A stretch of DNA of 10,182 bases, taken from contig JAILOC010000172.1 of the NCBI GenBank assembly GCA_024691045.1, positions 1-10,182 of the forward strand. Reading direction: 5' to 3'. The translations under genes and the position numbers were made by a program. Below the pieces are notes generated by a model. That model worked only from the letters and a program-made list of their open reading frames with translations, had not been told where the DNA came from and ran no database searches. Shown here piece after piece: positions 6,133 through 10,182 of the stretch (positions within the stretch are counted from its first letter, which is position 1; every line of letters starts with the position of its first letter). The stretch is from Lachnospiraceae bacterium (lineage in GTDB: Bacteria > Bacillota_A > Clostridia > Lachnospirales > Lachnospiraceae).

Positions 6133-8117
6133 CCGGATGCATTGTTTTTTCGGGAACAACTGAAGGAAGAAATCTTTCCGATGCGCTGTCCGCACACAGG
6201 ATAAAGCATATAGTCTGCGTAGCCGGAAAATACGGCGAGGAGATGATGGAGGAGGATCCTTGCCGCGAAGTTCATGTCGGAAGAATGGATGCGGAAGAGA
6301 TGAAGGGATTTTTCTCGGCGTCCGGCCTGTCCGAAGAAGCAATTATCGTCGATGCCACACATCCTTACGCATCGGAGGTCACCAAAAACATCAAGGCCGC
6401 ATGTGCGGAAAAGAATCTCAGATACATCAGAGTGATCCGCTCCGGTGATGAAAGCATTGCCGGAGATTTCCCCAGGTATGCGACTGTGGAAGACTGTGCT
6501 AAGGCTCTTAACAACACTGATTCGAATATCCTTCTCACTACCGGAAGCAAGGAACTCGGCGTTTATGTAAAGAATGTTTCTGAAGATGTTCTCGCAAGAA
6601 CATATGTCAGAGTTCTTCCTTCAGTTGAAAGTCTGGAAAAATGCGCCGAGGCAGGGATTGAGAAAACACACATAATCGCTATGCACGGTCCGTTCTCCAG
6701 GGATATGAATGCGGCCCTTATCAGGCAGTATTCCATAAAGCATCTTGTGACTAAGGAAAGCGGCGAAGCCGGAGGCTTTGATGAAAAGATAGGTTCTGCC
6801 ATGGATGAAGGCATCATTGCGCATATAATCGAAAGACCTTCCAAGGAAGAAGGAATGAGTGTCTCGGCTGCCATTTCGATCGTTCTCGGTGAGTCCGCTC
6901 CCGCTATGACCGTTACGCTTGCCGGTATCGGAATGGGCTCAAAGGATTGCATGACCTGTGCCGTGTCCGAAGCGATAAATGAATGTGATATCCTGTTCGG
7001 GGCAGAGCGCCTTCTTGAAGGCATCACCAGGAAGAAAGCATATAAGATGTATAAAGCATCCGACATCATTCCTGTTCTCGAAAGAGAAAAACCCATAAAG
7101 CCCGTGATACTCTTTTCGGGTGACAGCGGTTTTTACAGTGGAACCGCCGGGATGATCGCCGCATTAAGAAAGTGGGATCCGGATGTGCACATAACTGTTC
7201 TTCCGGGCATTTCTTCTTTTTCATACATGGCGGCAAAGCTCGGCATCTCATATGATGATGCGGTTCTTTTCAGCCTGCACGGACGTGATGATGAGAGGAA
7301 TCTTTCGCTTCTTGCAGAGAAGGTCAAGTATAATGCCAAGGTCATCACTCTTTTGTCCGGAAGTAAGGATATAAGAAAAGCCGTCGCTCTTATTAAGGAG
7401 CAGGACATAAATGGCAGGCTCATTGCGGGGATCGATCTTTCCTATGACAGAGAGAAGATCGTCTCAATGACTTTTGATGAAGCTGCGGAATTTGACGAAG
7501 AGGGCATCGTTACTGCGGTTCTGATAAATGATGAACCTCTGAAGAAGCCTTTGATAAACGTCGTCAGGGATGAGGATATGATCAGGGGTGATATTCCCAT
7601 GACCAAGGAGTGCATCCGCCACGAGAGCATCATCAGGCTCGGGCTCTGTGAAGGGGATGTAATGTATGATATCGGCGGCGGTACCGGATCCGTTTCTGTC
7701 GAAGCTGCGTCCCTGTCAAACAGCATTACGGTATATTCCTTCGAAAAGAAACCCGAAGCGGTAAAGCTCATTAAAGAAAATATTGCAAAAGCGGGACTGC
7801 AAAACGTCAGCGTGATAGAGGGAAATGCACCGGAAACCTTTGATGGACTTCCCGCACCTGACCGGGTTTTCATCGGCGGAAGTGACGGTAAGCTCGGTGA
7901 GATGATAAAGTATCTCTCGGATCGTAAGAAGGGTATCAGGTATGTCATCAATGCCGTGAGCCTTGAGACGATGGAAGAGGTTAAGAAATTGATCCGGGAA
8001 TATGAAATAACAGATAACGAGATCATTCAGATCTCGGTCGCGGGAGTAAGAAAAGCGGGTGAACATCATCTGCTCAGTGCACAGAATCCCGTCTGGATCT
8101 TCTCATTTACGATATGA
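6129..8117 (+). CDS. cbiJET: Three-domain fusion CbiJ-CbiE-CbiT
   Basis: A 662-residue protein joins three enzymes. Residues 1-254 are CbiJ, cobalt-precorrin-6A reductase: FSGTTEGR (7-14), DATHPYA (75-81), LTTGSKEL (136-143), RVLPSVE (161-167), MHGPFSRD (185-192), TKESGEAGGFDEK (208-220). Residues 259-469 are CbiE, the C5-methyltransferase: VTLAGIGMGSKD (262-273), LFSGDSGFYSGTAGM (328-342), VLPGISSFSYMAAKLG (357-372). Residues 476-662 are CbiT, the C15-methyltransferase/C12-decarboxylase: GDIPMTKECIR (487-497), SAM motif DIGGGTGSVSVEAA (514-527), EGNAPE (564-569), DRVFIGGSDGKL (578-589). Linkers are very short and every domain is full length, so this is a genuine fusion, with no stop or start between domains. 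The steps are consecutive: 6A to 6B (CbiJ), 6B to 7 (CbiT), 7 to 8 (CbiE). A GAGAGGA (6114-6120) lies 8 bases before the ATG; it overlaps cbiH and cbiA by 4 bases each. The fused symbol is descriptive. Confidence 0.95.
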   Translation: MTGCIVFSGTTEGRNLSDALSAHRIKHIVCVAGKYGEEMMEEDPCREVHVGRMDAEEMKGFFSASGLSEEAIIVDATHPYASEVTKNIKAACAEKNLRYIRVIRSGDESIAGDFPRYATVEDCAKALNNTDSNILLTTGSKELGVYVKNVSEDVLARTYVRVLPSVESLEKCAEAGIEKTHIIAMHGPFSRDMNAALIRQYSIKHLVTKESGEAGGFDEKIGSAMDEGIIAHIIERPSKEEGMSVSAAISIVLGESAPAMTVTLAGIGMGSKDCMTCAVSEAINECDILFGAERLLEGITRKKAYKMYKASDIIPVLEREKPIKPVILFSGDSGFYSGTAGMIAALRKWDPDVHITVLPGISSFSYMAAKLGISYDDAVLFSLHGRDDERNLSLLAEKVKYNAKVITLLSGSKDIRKAVALIKEQDINGRLIAGIDLSYDREKIVSMTFDEAAEFDEEGIVTAVLINDEPLKKPLINVVRDEDMIRGDIPMTKECIRHESIIRLGLCEGDVMYDIGGGTGSVSVEAASLSNSITVYSFEKKPEAVKLIKENIAKAGLQNVSVIEGNAPETFDGLPAPDRVFIGGSDGKLGEMIKYLSDRKKGIRYVINAVSLETMEEVKKLIREYEITDNEIIQISVAGVRKAGEHHLLSAQNPVWIFSFTI

Positions 8118-9517
8118 CAAATGCTGAAACGGTAAAAGTAAACAGACTTATGATCGCAGGCATGACGAGCGGCAGCGGAAAGACCACTCTTACCTGTGCT
8201 TTCTTAAGATGTCTTCAGAAAAAGGGATTGGATCTTAAGTCATATAAATGTGGTCCCGATTATATCGATCCGATGTTCCATAAGAAGGCATTCGGTATCG
8301 AGAGCAGGAATCTCGACATCTTTTTCATGGGAGAGGAAAGGCTCAGGGCTTCGATTGCTAAAGCCCGTGATTCGTATGCTGTGATCGAAGGCGTTATGGG
8401 AATCTATGACGGTAATGATGTGTCGTCGGTGGCAGGCTCCTGTTACGAGATCGCTTCCGTAACATCGACTCCGATAGTGCTTGTCGTTAATGCGGGCAAA
8501 GTCGGAAGAACGATCATTTCCATGATCAGGGGTGTTATCGGAGACGATGAAGGGAAACTCATAAAAGGGATAATCTTAAACAATATCACCGGTAAGTTTT
8601 ACGGGATGCTTGCGCCTGAGCTTGAGAAGGCTCTTTCGGTTTCAAGGCCGGATGTAAAGCTTCTGGGATTTTTCCCTAAGACAAAAGGGATCGATTTCGA
8701 GAGCAGGCATCTGGGACTTAAGCTTCCGGACGAATCCGCGGAAACCGAAAAAAAGATCGAGACCGCATCGGAGGTATTTGAAGAAAACGCAGATATCGAT
8801 GCGATGATTGGGATAATGCGCAGTGCCGATGAACTGATTATTCCGAAGGCATCTGTAGCGGACGCAGCTCCGGATGACGGCCTTACTCTTGCCGTCGCAT
8901 ATGATGACGCATTCTGCTTCTACTACCGTGACAATTTAGATATGTTCGAGGAAAGAGGAGTGAAGATAAAATATTTCTCGCCTCTTTATGACAGTGCCGT
9001 TCCTGAGGATGCCGACGGATTGCTCCTGGGAGGAGGATACCCGGAGCTTTATCTTGAAAAGCTCTCTCAGAACAGATCAATGCTTTCATCGATCAAAGCT
9101 TTGATCGACCGAAGGATTCCTTCTCTTGCGGAATGCGGCGGATTTATGTATCTCGGAAGATCAATAGAAGATGATAAAGGAAATGTTTACGAGACCGTAG
9201 GAGCTTATGAAGGTAAGTGCAGGTTTTCGGGCAAACTTGTTAGATTCGGATATATGCAGATCATAGAAGCGCCCGAGGATCTCCTTTGCGGGAGCATGAA
9301 AGGCCTTAAAGGACACGAATTCCACTATTATGATTCGGATATGAACGGCGAAGCCTGCATTGCCGGAAAGCCCTTCAGGGATATTACCTGGAAGTGCATT
9401 GTCAGTGATAAGAACGGCATCTGGGGATTTCCGCATTTTTATTACGGTTCGGATCCTGCGTTTGTCGACAGCTTTGTCAGGAAGATGAAAGAGGTTAAGG
9501 ATGGAAAACTCGAGTAA
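8114..9517 (+). CDS. cbiA: Cobyrinic acid a,c-diamide synthase CbiA
   Basis: CbiA amidates the a and c side-chain carboxylates of cobyrinic acid using ATP and glutamine. Its 467 residues hold an N-terminal P-loop synthetase domain with GMTSGSGKTTLT (16-27), YKCGPDYIDPMFH (44-56), EGVMGIYDG (92-100) and VVNAGKVGRT (124-133), then a class I glutamine amidotransferase-like domain with DGLLLGGGYPELY (301-313), nucleophile Cys341 in AECGGFMYLG (339-348), RFGYMQI (377-383), GHEFHYYDSD (400-409) and probable catalytic His441 in FPHFYYGSDP. The RLMIAG and GGGYPEL forms match CbiA rather than CbiP. The start is ATGA-coupled to cbiJET with no visible Shine-Dalgarno sequence; the next in-frame Met (base 8150) has none either and would leave almost nothing before the P-loop, so 8114 is kept. 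The 3' end overlaps the next gene by 17 bases. Confidence 0.96.
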   Translation: MTNAETVKVNRLMIAGMTSGSGKTTLTCAFLRCLQKKGLDLKSYKCGPDYIDPMFHKKAFGIESRNLDIFFMGEERLRASIAKARDSYAVIEGVMGIYDGNDVSSVAGSCYEIASVTSTPIVLVVNAGKVGRTIISMIRGVIGDDEGKLIKGIILNNITGKFYGMLAPELEKALSVSRPDVKLLGFFPKTKGIDFESRHLGLKLPDESAETEKKIETASEVFEENADIDAMIGIMRSADELIIPKASVADAAPDDGLTLAVAYDDAFCFYYRDNLDMFEERGVKIKYFSPLYDSAVPEDADGLLLGGGYPELYLEKLSQNRSMLSSIKALIDRRIPSLAECGGFMYLGRSIEDDKGNVYETVGAYEGKCRFSGKLVRFGYMQIIEAPEDLLCGSMKGLKGHEFHYYDSDMNGEACIAGKPFRDITWKCIVSDKNGIWGFPHFYYGSDPAFVDSFVRKMKEVKDGKLE

Positions 9518-9737
9518 GTTTTTTGCAAATAAAGAGTGTAAATACTATCCCTGTCACAATATCGAAGGCGATATGAACTGCCTTTTTTGCTTTTGTCCAC
9601 TCTATAACCTTGCCTGTCCGGGAAATTATACTATAATCGATAAAGGGGACAGAAAAGTGAAGAGCTGCAAAAACTGTAACTTCCCTCACGTCCCCGGCAA
9701 TTATGACAAGGTTATGGAATATCTGAAGAAGAAATGA
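9501..9737 (+). CDS. Small cysteine-rich, probable metal-binding protein (PF04071-like)
   Basis: A 78-residue soluble protein with eight cysteines (13, 18, 27, 30, 32, 39, 56, 59) and histidines at 19 and 63. The pattern C-x4-CH, CLFCFCPLY (27-35), C39 then SCKNCNFPH (55-63) and a PxNYD-like tail matches what I recall of the Pfam 'cysteine-rich small domain' (PF04071), thought to bind metal and often found near cobalamin genes in anaerobes or fused to CobD-type enzymes. It has no signal peptide or membrane segment. The GAGG at 9491-9494, 6 bases before the ATG, lies inside cbiA, and the first 17 bases overlap cbiA in another frame, so its translation is tied to CbiA. The biochemical role is unknown; candidates are a zinc or iron-sulfur site helping a pathway enzyme such as CobD, or cobalt handling. 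Confidence 0.85.
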   Translation: MENSSKFFANKECKYYPCHNIEGDMNCLFCFCPLYNLACPGNYTIIDKGDRKVKSCKNCNFPHVPGNYDKVMEYLKKK

Positions 9738-10182
9738 AATTCTCCGTCATCACCGTATCACTTAATGCGGGCGACAAGCTTATACAGACCGTGGAGAACA
9801 TCCTTGCTCAGAAGGATGCCGAATTCGAGATCGTCATCAAGGACGGTCTTTCTTCGGATGGATCGGTTGATAAGGTAAGACAGCTGGGCGATCCCCGCAT
9901 ATGTATCTATGAGCAGAAGGATACCGGGATCTATGACGGAATGAATCAGGGAATTTCGCATGCGACAGGTGATTTCTATATCTTCATGAACTGCGGCGAC
10001 TGCTTCTACGATGACGAAGTCCTGAAGCGTTTCGAAAAGGCCGCATCGCAGTATATCCAAAAGAACGGAAAACCTTCAGAGTCGAAACCGCTCATCATTT
10101 ACGGAAGCAGATATTCTTCCCTGAATGAGAGCATCGAATATATCTCACCGATGATCACACCGCTCGTGTGCTTCCGCAACAT
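9734..10182 (+). CDS. Family 2 glycosyltransferase, 3'-truncated by window edge
   Basis: The frame is open from ATG 9734 to the window end (149 codons plus two bases). The product begins MKFSVITVSLNAG, the first strand of a GT-A nucleotide-sugar-binding fold, followed by EIVIKDGLSSDGS (32-44), DTGIYDGMNQGISHATGD (63-80) and FMNCGDCF (84-91), where the GD corresponds to the metal/nucleotide-binding turn usually read as LNSGD or a DxD motif. This resembles the GT2 subgroup of colanic-acid WcaE-like transferases, which add sugars to cell-surface polysaccharides; donor and acceptor cannot be told. No N-terminal signal or membrane segment is visible. It starts by ATGA overlap with the cysteine-rich gene, with only a weak purine run (AAGAAG) before it. 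No link to B12 synthesis is known; it probably begins a different functional block on the same transcript. The C-terminal part is not seen. Confidence 0.88.
   Translation, partial: MKFSVITVSLNAGDKLIQTVENILAQKDAEFEIVIKDGLSSDGSVDKVRQLGDPRICIYEQKDTGIYDGMNQGISHATGDFYIFMNCGDCFYDDEVLKRFEKAASQYIQKNGKPSESKPLIIYGSRYSSLNESIEYISPMITPLVCFRN

Noticed and set aside
6885..6905. Possible separate cbiE gene starting at the internal Met near residue 260 of the fusion
   Set aside because: There is no stop between the domains, no clear ribosome site before this Met, and CbiJ continues straight into CbiE in one frame.
6563..7096. A 177-codon open frame on the minus strand inside cbiJET (and similar ones at 7442-8026 and 4569-5033)
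   Set aside because: Serine-rich, low-information translations opposite strongly conserved domains; no ribosome site or motif supports them.
1..10182. tRNA or rRNA genes, CRISPR arrays, insertion sequences or attachment sites
   Set aside because: Coding density is near complete, and I saw no direct-repeat arrays, transposase motifs or tRNA-like cloverleaf in the little non-coding DNA.

Overview
The window is almost entirely one strand of tightly packed genes for the anaerobic (early cobalt insertion) route to vitamin B12. The diagnosis rests on CbiD, CbiG, CbiF, CbiH and a CbiJ-CbiE-CbiT protein, with no sign of the aerobic markers CobG, CobF or CobNST. Moderate GC, heavy use of AGA/AGG for arginine and GGA for glycine, AGGAG-type ribosome binding sites and the family variants suggest an anaerobic Firmicute of the Clostridia, possibly Lachnospiraceae. 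That placement is an inference from style, not from a marker gene.

Layout, all on the + strand: cbiB (5' end cut off by the window edge); a 76-base gap with two small hairpins; then cobD, cbiC, cbiD, cbiF, cbiG, cbiH, a triple fusion cbiJ-cbiE-cbiT, cbiA, a 78-residue cysteine-rich protein, and a family 2 glycosyltransferase cut off by the right edge. After cobD no gap exceeds 12 bases. Six junctions overlap: 8 bases at cobD/cbiC, 4 at cbiD/cbiF, cbiH/cbiJET, cbiJET/cbiA and small protein/glycosyltransferase, and 17 at cbiA/small protein. Everything from cobD on looks like one translationally coupled transcript.

Together the genes cover most of the middle of the pathway. CbiH, CbiF, CbiG and CbiD carry out ring contraction, C11 methylation, lactone opening and C1 methylation. 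The fusion protein covers three consecutive steps (reduction, C15 methylation with decarboxylation, C5 methylation). CbiC makes cobyrinic acid and CbiA makes its a,c-diamide. CobD makes the aminopropanol phosphate arm and CbiB attaches it. Not in the window are the cobalt chelatase (CbiK/CbiX), CbiL, CbiP, the adenosyltransferase and the lower-ligand genes, and no cobalamin riboswitch is visible. They presumably lie upstream or elsewhere.

The most interesting points are the three-enzyme fusion, the small cysteine-rich protein coupled to cbiA (a candidate metal-site partner for this pathway), the unexpected coupling of a glycosyltransferase to the end of the B12 operon, and the matched hairpins in the only real gap.
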